Assembly: GCA_010909165.1 (NCBI GenBank)
Contig: MU008167.1
Span: forward strand, 1,414,001 to 1,478,000
Source: Anthoceros angustus
Lineage: Eukaryota; Streptophyta; Anthocerotopsida; Anthocerotales; Anthocerotaceae
Reading direction: 5' to 3'
DNA: 64,000 bases
In this document: positions 1-11,221 of the stretch, piece after piece
Position numbering within the stretch: position 1 is the first letter of the stretch
Layout of the letters: each line of letters begins with the position of its first letter
Position numbers and translations under genes: made by a program
The notes under the pieces: generated by a model
Databases searched by the model: none
The model's input: only the letters and a program-made list of their open reading frames with translations
Told to the model about the DNA's origin: nothing

Positions 1-908
1 CCATGATGGCCACGACACCGTTAAGAGGCCGCCCACGTGCTCCGGGGAAAACAGATTGGGCCATTGCAACCAAGAGCATGATGTAGTCACTTGCAAGGTG
101 CTGTTGCGCGTGGCGCGCTGGATTTGGCCAATGCAACCGGATTTGGCCAATGCAACGTGTGACGAACCCCTGTAGGTCACTGCTATGGAGCATTCCCCTC
201 CCCCAATATCATTCTCCCCCCAAAAAAACCCTTCCCCCCTCCCTTTTCCCAAATTGTATTTTGTAACAACGATATGTAGGTACTTGATATATATTTACAT
301 TCTAAATATGTTTAATATATATATAACCTAAAATAAAACATATCTAGAATATGCTGCCTAACCGGTCTGAAACTTTAAAATAAGGGGTTCGCCTTAAAAA
401 TAAAAGCCGGGCTCCTTCTACTTGGTATCAAATCTCTAAGGTAGCTAATTCGCTGACCGAATTGTATAGAGTCTGTCCTGTCCGGTCGATGTCCTCAGCG
501 AATTGTAGAGAGTCTGTCCCGTCCGGTCGATGTCCCTGCCTGTCGAATTTCGTGGAGTGATTACACACGAAATAATTCTCTACACGTAAGGCGAGCGGAT
601 TGCTGAGGGACGACTTGTCAGATTTGATGCTGCTGTGATCAAATTGGTGGCTACCGATGAGGCAAAATCAGCCTGAGTGGTCCCCGGAGCTCTCTCATCT
701 TCAGTATCTCATCACAACGCCGACAAGCTCGTGCTGTAGTGGCCCATGCGGGAAACGATACATACAGAACGTGACATCGCTCTCTTCCTTTCACAGCCCG
801 TTGAGGGACTGCTTGCTGTTTTTATCAGCATGGACAGTATTGTGTTCGCAATATTGCCAGTCGGAGGGCTGTAGCTGGATCTGGGGCTCAGGGTTAGGGT
901 CTTAGCTT
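1..908. other. Intergenic DNA upstream of PPR gene 1
   Basis: No gene is recognisable here. The stretch goes from mixed composition into an AT-rich block (about 240-360). It contains a 37-bp direct repeat at 458-494 and 499-535, differing at about three positions, and a shorter doubled motif (GGATTTGGCCAATGCAAC) near 120-155. The last 250 bases presumably hold the promoter and 5' leader of the PPR gene, but I see no convincing core element. Confidence 0.5.
458..535. repeat. Two-copy 37-bp direct repeat
   Basis: The segment 458-494 is repeated at 499-535 with about three mismatches and a 4-bp spacer. Both copies end in the same TCCGGTCGATGTCC block. There is no coding potential. It lies about 370 bp upstream of the PPR start codon. 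Confidence 0.7.
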
Positions 909-3900
909 ATGCTTCGGCAGATCATGGCTGCTAGGCGTATTACACTTCATTCACAAAGAGCCGTCCGTCCAAGAGAATGTCTGGCTGGGGATCCCTTGTG
1001 GCGACAGTCTTTTTTGGACCATACTCTCTGGTCGGATATACTGCAACGTAAAATGCAGATGGGACCTGGTGCCTCTGCATCCAACTGGAGCTTGCAGGTT
1101 GATATCGATCCTGAGCCTGGCGGGCCTGCAGAGTATGAGAAGGAGGTAACTGGTGACACTGTGAGTCAACTATGTCAGGAGGGGCGGCTCACTGAGGCCG
1201 TTGAGGCCCTGGGAGTTCTGGTGCAGAAGGATTGCCGTGTTGGGCAATCCGTGTTTTATGCCGTGCTGAAAAAGTGTGTGGTACAGAGGGACCTGGTTCT
1301 AGGTCGCCGTGTACATGGTTTGGCCGTGGAGAAGGGGTATGAGTCGGACACGTTCTTGTGCAACCATGTGATTCGGATGTATTCTTCTCATGGCAGGTTG
1401 CAAGAAGCGATGGATGTGTTTACCGTTGTTGCCAACCCTGATGCCTTTATGTGGTCTTCAATAATGTCTGCACATGTCAACCACGGGCAGGCTAAGCAGG
1501 GCATACAACTGTATCACCGGATGTGCAGGTCAGGTGTGAAGCCAGATGGGCATGTATTCGTGGCAGCCCTGCAGGCTTGTGCAAGGGGAGCAGACTTAAA
1601 AACTGGGCAGCAGGTGCATGCTGATGTGTTGGCCAGTGGGGTTGAGCCTCATTTGTTTGTATGTAATTCCTTGTTGGACATGTATGCAAAGTGTAACAGC
1701 TTGAAAGATGCTCAAAGAGTGTTTGATGGACTTCGTCAGAAGGATGTGGTGACTTGGAATACCATGATAGCTGGTTATTCCCAGCAGGGAATGGGGCAGG
1801 AAGCCCTTTGTCTCTACAATGCTATGCAAGAAGAAGGCATCCTGTCACCAGATTGTGTGACATTTGTGTGTCTCCTCCAGGCGTGTGCAAGTGTAGGCAC
1901 GCGAGCTTTGGATACAGGAAAGCAGCTTCATGCAGAAATTAGAGAACGGGGCCTTCAGGCTGATGTGTTTGTCGCTAGTGGTTTGGTAAACATGTATGCA
2001 ACATGTGGCAGTCTGGAGGATGCCCAAGACGTGTTTGATGGACTTAGTCAGAAAAACGTGGTCACCTGGACCAGTCTGATAGCAGGATATGCAAAGGGTG
2101 GCAGCTTGGAGGGTGCCCAGGGCGTGTTTGACAGACTTAGTGAAAAAAATGTGGTGACATGGAATGCTATGATAGCCGGATATACCCAGCAGGGAATGGG
2201 ACAGGAAGCACTTCGTCTTTACAGTACTATGCTAGAAGAAGGTGCTGTTGCACCGGATGCGGTGACGTTTGTGTGCCTCTTGCAGGCATGTGCAAGTGTG
2301 GGCACTGCAGCTTTGGAGACGGGGAAGGAGCTTGCTGCCCAGATTCGAGGAGGAGGGCTTCAGGCGGATGTTTTTGTAGCCAACAGTCTGGTGAACATGT
2401 ATGCAAAGTGTGGTAGCCTCCAAGATGCTCAGGGCGTGTTTGACACTATCAGTCAGAAAAATGTGGTGACGTGGAACACCATGATAGCAGGATGCTCGCA
2501 GCATGGCATGGGGCAGGAGGCCCTAAATCTTTACAGGGCAATGCAAGAAGAAGGTATTGTTGGACCCAATGCAGTGACATTTGGGTGCCTCCTGCAGGCG
2601 TGTGCTAGTATAGGCAGCTCAGCTTTCGAGATGGGGAAACAGCTTCATGCACAAATCGGACAACAAGGACTTCAGACTGATGTATTAGTGGCCAGCAGTT
2701 TGGTGCACATGTATGCAAAGTGTGGCAGCTTGGGAGAGGCTCAGGGTGTCTTTGACGGACTTGTAGAAAAGGATGTGGTGACGTGGAACGCATTGATTGC
2801 AGGATATTCCCAGAAGGGCCTGGGACAGGCATCCCTTCTCCTTTACAAGTCTATGAAACAGGACCCTGGTGTTGATCCAGATTCTGTGACATTTGTGTGC
2901 CTCCTGCAGGCATGTGCAAGTTTGGGCACCCCGGCTTTGGATAGGGGAAAGCAGCTTCATGAAGAGATAAGTGAATGGGGACACGAAGCTGACGTGTTTG
3001 TAGGCAACAGTCTGGTAAACATGTATGCAAAGTGCGGCAGCTTGGAAGATGCTAAGCAAGTGTTTGAAAAACTTGGTCGAAAAGATGTGGTGTCGTGGAC
3101 ATCTCTGATAGCAGGATATTCCCACCAGGGCAGGGGTCAGGAAGCTCTTCAACTCCACAGGGCTATGCAAGAAGAAGGCATCGTTGTACCAGATTCTGTG
3201 ACATTTGTGTCTCTCCTGCAGGCATGTGCAAGTGTGGGCACCCCAGCGTTGGCCAAGGGGAAAGAGCTTCATGCACAGATTATAGGACAAGGACTTCATG
3301 TTAATGTTGCAGTTGGTTGTGGCCTGGTGAACATGTATGCAAAGTGTGGTAGCCTGGAGGATGCACTGGGTGTGTTTGATGGACTATGTGAAAAAAACTT
3401 GGTGACTTGGAATGCCATGATAGCGGGGTATTCCCAGCAGGGCATGGGGAAGGAAGCCCTTTGTCTATACGAGGCTATGCAACAAGAAGGCCTGATTGCA
3501 CCCGACCCTGTGACATATGTGTCCCTTTTGCAGGCATGTGCAAGTGTAGGCAGCCCAGCTTTGGAGAAGGGGAAGCAGCTTCATGCACAAACAATAGAAC
3601 AAGGGCTCCAAGCTGACGTGTTTATAGCTAGTAGTTTGGTAAACATGTACGCAAAGTGTGGCAGCTTAGAAGACGCCCAAAGAGTTTTTGGTGGACTTGG
3701 TGAGAAGGATGTGGTGACATGGAATGCCATGATAGCAGGATATTCCCAGCAAGGAATGGGACAAGAAGCTCTTCGACTTTACAGTGTTATGCAAGAGGAA
3801 GGTATGGTTGCACCGGATGCAGTGACATTTGTATGCCTCCTTCAGGCGTGTGCAAACGTGGCAGCTTTGGATCTCGGAAGGCAGCTTCATGCCCAGATTG

Positions 3901-4967
3901 AAGAAGGCGGGCTTCAAGCTAATGTGCATGTAGCCTGTAGTTTGATTAACATGTATGGAAAGTCTGGGAGCATGGTTGATGCACAGAGGGTGTTTGAGGC
4001 ATTGCCCAGAAGAGATGATGTGGCCTGGAACACACTGATTGCGGGCTACACCCGTCAAGGAGACAGCGAACTGGTTTTTGATTTGTTTCGCAGAATGAGA
4101 GAGGATGGCATTCAGCCAGCCGGCATCACATTCCTCAGTTTACTAACGGTGTGCAGCTATGGAGGTCTAGTGAACAAAGGGCAAGAGTACTTTGAGGCTA
4201 TGCGCCAGAGCTATGACATCACTCCCACAGTGGGGCACTACACCTGCATGGTGGATCTCCTGGGTCGTGCAGGCCGACTGCATGAGTCTCTAACGTTTGT
4301 AAGGACAATGCCTGTACAGCCGGATGCTGCAGTTTGGCTCACTCTATTAAGTGCCTGTCAAAAGTGGAGCAATGTGGAGGTGGGACAGCGGGCCTTCGAT
4401 GAAGCAGTGAAGCTCGACGAGAAGGACTCTGCTGCATATGTATTGATGTCAAACATTTACACTGGTGCTCAGATGTGGGGACAGGCACAGGAGATGCAAG
4501 CAAGGAGGATAGGGATCGGGGCATGGAAGCAGCCAGGCCAGAGTTGGTGGACGGACAGGGATGGAGTAGTGCATAGTTTCCTGGTTGGGTGTACCAATCT
4601 GCCCGAGAGTGAATTCCAAAATGAGGACAGAAGCTTTTGTGCCACGTCTGAACTCGTCACAGGAAGCTTTGTTTCCTCTCCACCCACTTCAGACGACCAC
4701 TCTCATTGTGTAGGCTGTTTTCCCTTCCCTGCGCCGCTAATCCTTTCTGCATCTTACTCCGCTACTTACACAGGTCCCGCCTTTGTCTTGCTGCAATGCC
4801 TGAATCGGAATGACGTGCATCAAGCCGCTGGTTCATTGCACCCAAACCTGCTCCTTGCAGAGAATGCTGCATGCTTCCTTCCTTGCACTGGCAGCCATGC
4901 GGGGAAAAGATTCCGCCCAAAATCGCTCTGCACACGCAACCATGCCGCCGTGTCACTGCATGTCTGA
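909..4967 (+). CDS. PLS-class PPR protein with E motif, no DYW domain
   Basis: Intronless 1352-residue PPR protein. PPR arrays bind organellar RNA one base per repeat; PLS-class members usually act in C/U RNA editing in mitochondria or plastids. After about 80 leader residues, the array runs from about residue 84 to 1105 as P-L-S triplets. Each triplet carries the signature VNMYAKCGSLEDAQ, seen nine times with variation. It is followed by an E-type region (YTCMVDLLGRAG near 1111) and a PG box reading PGQSWW near 1209, then VHSFLVG. The expected HP-x-S and DYW deaminase are absent. The last 125 or so residues resemble nothing in the family and are probably read-through of former 3' DNA. A half-unit insertion (near nt 2080-2175) duplicates the VFD..VVTW segment. 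Its closest relative here is the gene at 41589, with the same leader-proximal repeats but fewer triplets. The start is the first ATG of the frame and the true start is uncertain. Confidence 0.9.
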   Translation: MLRQIMAARRITLHSQRAVRPRECLAGDPLWRQSFLDHTLWSDILQRKMQMGPGASASNWSLQVDIDPEPGGPAEYEKEVTGDTVSQLCQEGRLTEAVEALGVLVQKDCRVGQSVFYAVLKKCVVQRDLVLGRRVHGLAVEKGYESDTFLCNHVIRMYSSHGRLQEAMDVFTVVANPDAFMWSSIMSAHVNHGQAKQGIQLYHRMCRSGVKPDGHVFVAALQACARGADLKTGQQVHADVLASGVEPHLFVCNSLLDMYAKCNSLKDAQRVFDGLRQKDVVTWNTMIAGYSQQGMGQEALCLYNAMQEEGILSPDCVTFVCLLQACASVGTRALDTGKQLHAEIRERGLQADVFVASGLVNMYATCGSLEDAQDVFDGLSQKNVVTWTSLIAGYAKGGSLEGAQGVFDRLSEKNVVTWNAMIAGYTQQGMGQEALRLYSTMLEEGAVAPDAVTFVCLLQACASVGTAALETGKELAAQIRGGGLQADVFVANSLVNMYAKCGSLQDAQGVFDTISQKNVVTWNTMIAGCSQHGMGQEALNLYRAMQEEGIVGPNAVTFGCLLQACASIGSSAFEMGKQLHAQIGQQGLQTDVLVASSLVHMYAKCGSLGEAQGVFDGLVEKDVVTWNALIAGYSQKGLGQASLLLYKSMKQDPGVDPDSVTFVCLLQACASLGTPALDRGKQLHEEISEWGHEADVFVGNSLVNMYAKCGSLEDAKQVFEKLGRKDVVSWTSLIAGYSHQGRGQEALQLHRAMQEEGIVVPDSVTFVSLLQACASVGTPALAKGKELHAQIIGQGLHVNVAVGCGLVNMYAKCGSLEDALGVFDGLCEKNLVTWNAMIAGYSQQGMGKEALCLYEAMQQEGLIAPDPVTYVSLLQACASVGSPALEKGKQLHAQTIEQGLQADVFIASSLVNMYAKCGSLEDAQRVFGGLGEKDVVTWNAMIAGYSQQGMGQEALRLYSVMQEEGMVAPDAVTFVCLLQACANVAALDLGRQLHAQIEEGGLQANVHVACSLINMYGKSGSMVDAQRVFEALPRRDDVAWNTLIAGYTRQGDSELVFDLFRRMREDGIQPAGITFLSLLTVCSYGGLVNKGQEYFEAMRQSYDITPTVGHYTCMVDLLGRAGRLHESLTFVRTMPVQPDAAVWLTLLSACQKWSNVEVGQRAFDEAVKLDEKDSAAYVLMSNIYTGAQMWGQAQEMQARRIGIGAWKQPGQSWWTDRDGVVHSFLVGCTNLPESEFQNEDRSFCATSELVTGSFVSSPPTSDDHSHCVGCFPFPAPLILSASYSATYTGPAFVLLQCLNRNDVHQAAGSLHPNLLLAENAACFLPCTGSHAGKRFRPKSLCTRNHAAVSLHV

Positions 4968-7900
4968 CCTAATGATCACGCTTGGGAAGATTGTGGGCAC
5001 AAACCTGGATGCACTTACGTTCTTCAAGCTTTATCTTGCAATCGGCCATTTCACATTGCCTGCCAGTGAACCCGATTCCCAGGAGTTAAAATTCTTGGCT
5101 CCCTTACTTCAGGCTCAAACGAATCAGGCTCCGAACACAGCCAAGATTTCAAAAACCGGCAACAAACATCTTTGCTCCCGAACCTAGCTCCTCAGGGGTT
5201 CAACTGCCGCAGGTTGAGTAGAGCAGCCTCAATGGTCATGCCGATGCTTCGGAAACTGGAGAGAGCTTCTCATCCGTTGTTACAGATGATCTCCCAGCTC
5301 CGTTAGCCTCTGGATGATTGATGGCATTCTTTTTAACAGGAAGGCCAGAAACTTGTGCATGATGCTCCAGGGATGGGTCCTTGGAAATGGCAGCAATGTA
5401 GGACTCATCCGGCACATTGAACTGTCACCAGGCCACTTTCGAGTCAGACTGAGTCCTCACCCAGAAAAAGCTGGGGCACCTCTCACAAAACTCCAAATCA
5501 GTAAGGAGACATGATACCCTGGCAGCGCATCCCCATAGGCAGGCCTTGAAGCATCTCTGTCCAACAGCAAGAAACCTTGTCACAGCAACGCCCTGGCAAG
5601 TACCTAGCAGGCTGCAACCTAACCACCGCATAGTATATGCATTAGAGCTTACCATTGACTGGCTGGGTTTTCCGGGCGACCGGTCGAAAGATGCTGAAAA
5701 ATTACTCAGCTTGCTGTCTCCGCTGATGATGGGATCCTTGTAACACGTTTCTCGGCACTCCTCTTTACCTGAACAGAGCAGCCATGAGATGCAGATTCAA
5801 CTCGGATTAGAAAGCTCAACCAGAGAGAGTCCGATTCTTACAATCGTTCCAGTTGTCTCCATCACCTTTGCACCCCTTCTTACAGTACACTCTCCCTGTG
5901 ACACCACGAGTGAGCTCAGTGAGACCAGAAGTGAAAGCAGGAACAGCCAACAGACCGTCTGAAGAAAAATGTGCAGTGAAGATCTCGGAACGAGAGCCTC
6001 AGCTCACTCACAGGGAATGTTGAGTATTTCTTCATAATGGTGATTGCAGCCTTGGTAGCAAGGATCCACAATGGAGGACAGGGCACTCTTGATACTCTCC
6101 TTCTGCGTAGTCATGCCGTCGCCTTTATCTCCACCAGCTTCACAGTGCCCACCAGCTACAGTAGCAAGTACTGGTAAAAGACAATGAAATCCTTTCGCCG
6201 TCGATGGGAAGGAAAATCTTCCCTTCCCCACCGAAAGAAACACTAGGAGTTTACGCACCAGCATAACTATCATGTATGTGTAAGGGAATTTAAGAAGATA
6301 ATATATTATAGTATTTAGAAAATTTTAAGATCGTTTAATCTATGTTCAAAAAACATTCCTTCTTGTAGTCATATTTAGTCATAAGAATTAATTCTATAAG
6401 ACAAATCTTTAAAAAGGTATTGTTAAGGTGTATCTAACTTTAAGCGTCAACTATGTATCCTGACCTACAGACACATGCATGGCAGAGAGGCAGGCAATTC
6501 AGGGCAGCCAGATATATTGGAATCATCAAAACACCAGGTCTACTCAAACTTGTGCCTGCTGGGGGTGCCATTGTTAAGGTGTATCTGACTTTAAGCGTCA
6601 ACTATGTATCCGGACCTACAGACACATGCATGGGAAGGTAAGGTTATTAGACCGTATTCTTGCTCGTGACAAGATTGTGCCAACATCGACAGGTCACCCT
6701 TCGACTATCGATATGGTGAGTTGAACCCAGCGAAGGCCGCAATGAACCCGATCAAGTAGGCATACGCATACATCAAGGGTGATAGGGTGAGGTCACTGCA
6801 AGAGGATCTATCTCGAATTCACGACCACGGTCCACTCAACAGATTACACACAAATGGTTAGATGCCTCCTCAGTCCTTCGTGTCCTTCATACACTTTTCT
6901 GCACAAGCAATCAAGGTCACAGTGCGAGAGTTCAAGAGAGCGTGGCTCCAACGTCAGTAAGGGGAGAGATCCTCTTAAGCATGGGCACAGGGATACAGGC
7001 TCTCAGCCTGTTCTTGTTGTACTTGCCCCCGAGCAGGAAAATGGAATACAATTTTATAGGATGTCCAAGGCATCTTTTCCTGCGCTTTAACTACAGTGAC
7101 AGTCTTGTAAGTTGTGGCCACTCACGTTTTCCCATAGCCAGTCCCTATAGCTCCTGGATGCCCGCTCTCATGTCCACAATACTCATGCTGGCTCTTTCTT
7201 GACAAAAGCACAATCTAATCTTCCTCCTAACAGTACATAAACTTAATATCTCTTTGTCAACCTCAAAACCAACATTATATGATCATATTTAGTTATGTTG
7301 CAATTAGCTAATTTTTTATAATAAAGAGAGATGGATGATCCTATTTGCCATGTGTAATATAGAAGAATACTGCCCACTTCAAGGACTACTTGGTGGAAGA
7401 GTATTGGGATGGGACTGAGATGAAACTAAAAGATTGGATGAGACTGAAAGATGTTAACATCTGTATACCTATATGGTAACATCTTTTGTAACTCGTTTCA
7501 AACTTCAATTGTCTTTCACCCAAAAATTGGTGGCATTTGGTCTTGTGATATACGAAGACATAACAGTATAGACAATGTAGGCTTATGAATGATCAATTGC
7601 AGGGGCATCGAAAACTGTGTAGATGTATAGATGATAAATTGCTAGGTTTTGCCAATCAAGTCGAAAAACTCACTGTGAAGTTGTAAGAGCAGGGATTGAA
7701 GAATGAGGCTTTCACCCGAAAAGTTATGGCAAAAGATTTGGAACAGGCTTTACCAACCTATGTGGAGAAATTCATGGGTCACAAATTTACGGAGATTATG
7801 GTCCCCACGCTTCCAAAGAAGCTAATTTTGAAACTTCAGTCCGAGCTTTGAACTTATGAATTTCCAAGCTGATATGTCTTGGTTATGATATAGAAGATCC

Positions 7901-8464
7901 GCTTGCTGCTACAATTGAGTTTTTCAGTCGGTTGCGGCTGGAGGTGATAATTTCACCTGCCTTTTGGCTTGGAAAGGATCTTGGCTGGGAACGCACATTG
8001 AATATGACTTTTCGTTCCTTGGATGATCGGCTTAATGCGTTAAAGACAAGGACTACTTCGCGGGACACAAGTTTGTACGTTAATGGAATCTTACACCATT
8101 GCAATGACAACATAAGAAGAAGAAATTACTTGCTTTTAAGGCTACTCATGCTATGGGTCAAGTGGAATTTTTCCGTAGAAATTAGTTGATTTTTTTTAAT
8201 TCTCATCCTCAAACTTTTTCTAATACAGTTGATTGATTGATTTGGTTGCGCTTCTCTTTGCATTACTTCCTTGCCACTGTTTCTCTCATTGGTTCCGACG
8301 TACATATATGCATGCCTTGTTTTATCACTTTTCAGCCTTTCAATTGCACTTTTCTTGTCTCATGGTGGTCCTCCACCCTTAATGCACATAAATATCATTG
8401 TTGTTGTTGATATGAATCTTATCTAGGTGCCAAAGGTAGTGAGTTCAACTCTCGCAATGCCCCT
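4968..8464. other. Intergenic region without a recognisable gene
   Basis: About 3.5 kb with only short, unmatched open frames on both strands. It includes a 64-bp direct repeat (6421-6484 and 6572-6635) and, at about 7690-8190, a stretch with broken readable segments in more than one frame that may be a decayed transposon or gene. I cannot assign that stretch to a family. Composition falls from about half GC near 5 kb to AT-rich by 7.2 kb. Confidence 0.5.
6421..6635. repeat. Direct repeat of about 64 bp, 151 bp apart
   Basis: The block beginning TGTTAAGGTGTATCT at 6421 recurs at 6572 and is nearly identical through the CAGACACATGCATGG end. Two substitutions are visible. It may be an old tandem or transposon-derived duplication; no inverted ends were seen. 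Confidence 0.75.
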
Positions 8465-8469
8465 TAACA

Positions 8470-9010
8470 ATACAGGCTATTGTGGTTCTTAAACCTTATT
8501 AGGAATGTTGAATTTTTGCCTTCTAAGAATGTTGAGCCCCTACCATGGCTGTTAAACCTTACCTGGAATGTTGAACTTTTGCCCCCTAGAAATGTTGAGG
8601 CCCTTCTATGGCTATGAAACCTTGCTAGGAATGTTGAACTTTTGTCTTCTAGCAATGTTGAGCCCCTACTATGGTTTGTAAAACCTTGCTAGGAATGTTG
8701 AACTTTTGCCTTCAAGAAATGTTGAACTCTCGCAAGTAATATTCTTTTTCCTTCAAGGAATGTTGAACTCTCACAAGAAATGTACTTTTGCCTTCTAGGG
8801 ATGTTGCGCTCCTACTATGGCTGTTAAACCTTGCTAGAATTGCCGAACTTTTGCCTTCAAGGAATGTTGAACTATCGCAAGGAATGTTAACCTCTTGTTT
8901 TATAGGAATGTTGAACTCTAGTTGTGTCCCTGCTAAGAATGAAATATTCATTTACTAAATATTTTTGTATAATTGTTGCTAAGAATGTTGAACTTTTACC
9001 TTCCAAAATT
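8470..9010. repeat. Degenerate tandem array rich in GAATGTTGAAC
   Basis: At least four imperfect units of about 60-70 bp carry, in order, CTTGCTAGGAATGTTGAAC, TTTTGCCTTCTAG and AATGTTGAGCCCCTACTATGG. The array then decays into shorter repeats of AGGAATGTTGAAC. The small open frames across it merely reflect the repeat and I do not treat them as genes. Confidence 0.75.
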
Positions 9011-9019
9011 GTTGAACTC

Positions 9020-9480
9020 TCGCAACGCCCTTGCTAGGAATGAAATATTTATGTACAAACAATTTATTTTAGCTTTAAACTAATCCATGCATGGTAGGAA
9101 TAGAATATTCATGTACACAATTCTTTATTTTAGCTTTAACTTAATTCTCACAATGGCCCAGCTAGGAATGAATGCTCATGTACAAAATACTTTACTTCAG
9201 CTTAAAACTAATTCTCACTATACCATGATAGGAATAAAATATTCATGTACTAAGTAAGCACTTTGTTTCTCTTTAAACTAATCCGCGCCCCTGTTAAGAA
9301 TGAAATATTCATGCAAAACAATTTAGTTTAGCTTTCAACCAATTCTCGCTATGCTCATAAAAGAAAAATGTTCATGTACAAAACACACAGTTTAGCTTTA
9401 AACTTATTCTCGCAAAGCCCTTATTTTGATAATACCCCTTATGATATCCATGTGCAAAATACTTTAGTTTACCTTGAAAC
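9020..9480. repeat. Second degenerate tandem array, about 60-bp unit
   Basis: Six or so imperfect units alternate the motifs GGAATGAAATATTCATGTAC and AGCTTTAAACTAATTCTCGC. It follows directly on the preceding array but has a different unit sequence. It is AT-rich with no coding potential. Further decayed, AT-rich sequence without a gene continues to about 10290. Confidence 0.7.
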
Positions 9481-10293
9481 TAGTGTTTCAGAATGCCCCT
9501 CGTATGACATTTAAAAGAGAGAAATCATTTTAGTTTAGCTTCCAACTAATCTACACAAAACTCTTTAGTTTCAGGCAATGCGCCTAGTAGGACATCTAAG
9601 AGAGACAAAGCACATTAGTTGCAAAAGTTAGCTAAGGGTTTCAAAACCTTAGCAAGTCAAATTCTTAGCAAGTCATCTAAAGAGAAACAAAGCACTTTAG
9701 TTGCAAAACAATTAAACTAGTGTCGATAAATACTTTAGTCATAAGACACTTATGTTTGGGTTTAACTTAGTAGAGAAAATTTCTTATTATATCAATTACT
9801 AGTCTAGACGCTTTCTATGAGATCAGTTACTAGATAGTTCTATCATATCCTATGTATCTACCCTATCTCAATTCCATCATATCCTGTAGATAGAAACAAT
9901 ACAATATGAACGGATGACCGTCATAAGACTCAAACTAATAGCTTTGTTCTAGTCCTATGACAATTATCCGTTTTTCAATAGACTTTAATGATAATTATGT
10001 TATAATATTCAAAAATTACAATGATTAGGTGTAAGTAAAATCTTATTAGTGATTAAAAATATTTATATTTTATTAATATAATCAATATTTATAATTAAAA
10101 TATACGTCTATTATATATATGTAAATCTATTTATTTGCCCTCCAGAGGGTTGTTCCCCTCCTTTGTCTTGGGGTAGCTGGGATTTCCCATCTTTTTTTTA
10201 ATATAAAGTCTCCACATTTCATTTTATATATCTAAAGTGCAATTGTGCCCTCTACTGTTATGAGAAAACAACGTGACACCTTGGCTGCCAGAA

Positions 10294-10635
10294 CGTTGCT
10301 CATCGACAACCGTTGATCTTTCTCTTATATTAGGGCGTGTCTTTGTTGAGTTTTTTTTATTAGTATTTTGTTATCACGAAACAAAGTAAATACTTAAGTA
10401 TCTATGAAATACTTAGCGTATTGAATTTAAACAAATCCAATTGGGTACTCCCTAATAGATTTTGCGTTGCTCGTCGACAACCGTTGATCTTTCTCTTATA
10501 TTAGGGCGTGTCTTTGTTGAGTTTTTTTATTAGTATTTTGTTATCACGAAACAAAGTAAATACTTAAGTATCTATGAAATACTTAGCGTATTGAATTTAA
10601 ACAAATCCACTTAGGTACTCCCTAATAGATTTTGC
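10294..10635. repeat. Two tandem 171-bp copies spanning a transposon end
   Basis: The 171-bp block 10294-10464 is followed directly by a near-identical copy at 10465-10635. Visible differences are few (CATCGACAAC against CGTCGACAAC, T-run length, AATTGGG against ACTTAGG). Each copy contains the flank ATT and the terminal motif AGGGCGTGTC of the Harbinger-type element, so the duplication includes the transposon end together with host flank. Confidence 0.85.
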
Positions 10636-11221
10636 GGATCTGCAATCCGCGGTGGCGCAATGCGTCTCCTCTACTTCACAACCACTATGTGACCAGGGCG
10701 ACCCCGGTTTGTCTTCATTGCCCACCCTCCTCCTTTCTGTTGTGCACCACGGCCTTGTTTGCCGACGTTGTTCTTGCCACGCTATACCCATAGTGGTAAC
10801 AGTGCTAGTAGATTTTGATCCGGTTGGTGGAAGAATATTGCAGAAAGAATAGTTGCTGGAAGTGAAGGAAGCCATGAATTTGCAACGCTAGACAATTCAA
10901 GATAACATACTCGACGCTGCAGCTTGCGGGTTCCGGGCCCGAGTGTCGACCTCTCAAGCAATGGCTAGGCGGTGTCAACTCACAAGCCGGAGATTCAGAT
11001 TGCGCGGGAAGTGTGTGGGAGTCGAAAGCCTCCACCAAGTCTAGTGAGGCAACCGAAAGCAAGCTTGACAGAGTGACAAGCTCCAAGGAAGCTGGAGTCC
11101 GTCTATTCCTAGCTTGTTTAAGCGAGGTCGTAAGCTTCCAATTACTTGTTTCACCGAATTTGATCTGGTTCTTGGCCACAGAGAGTGGGAGGTGGGTAAG
11201 GGGCAACAACGCTAGCACATT

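Noticed and set aside
420-450. Possible copia primer-binding site (TGGTATCAAATCTC)
   Set aside because: Only the first eight bases match, and no LTR end or gag follows.
1754-4058. Numerous open frames on both strands within PPR gene 1
   Set aside because: Shadows of the repetitive PPR coding sequence; none has its own family signature.
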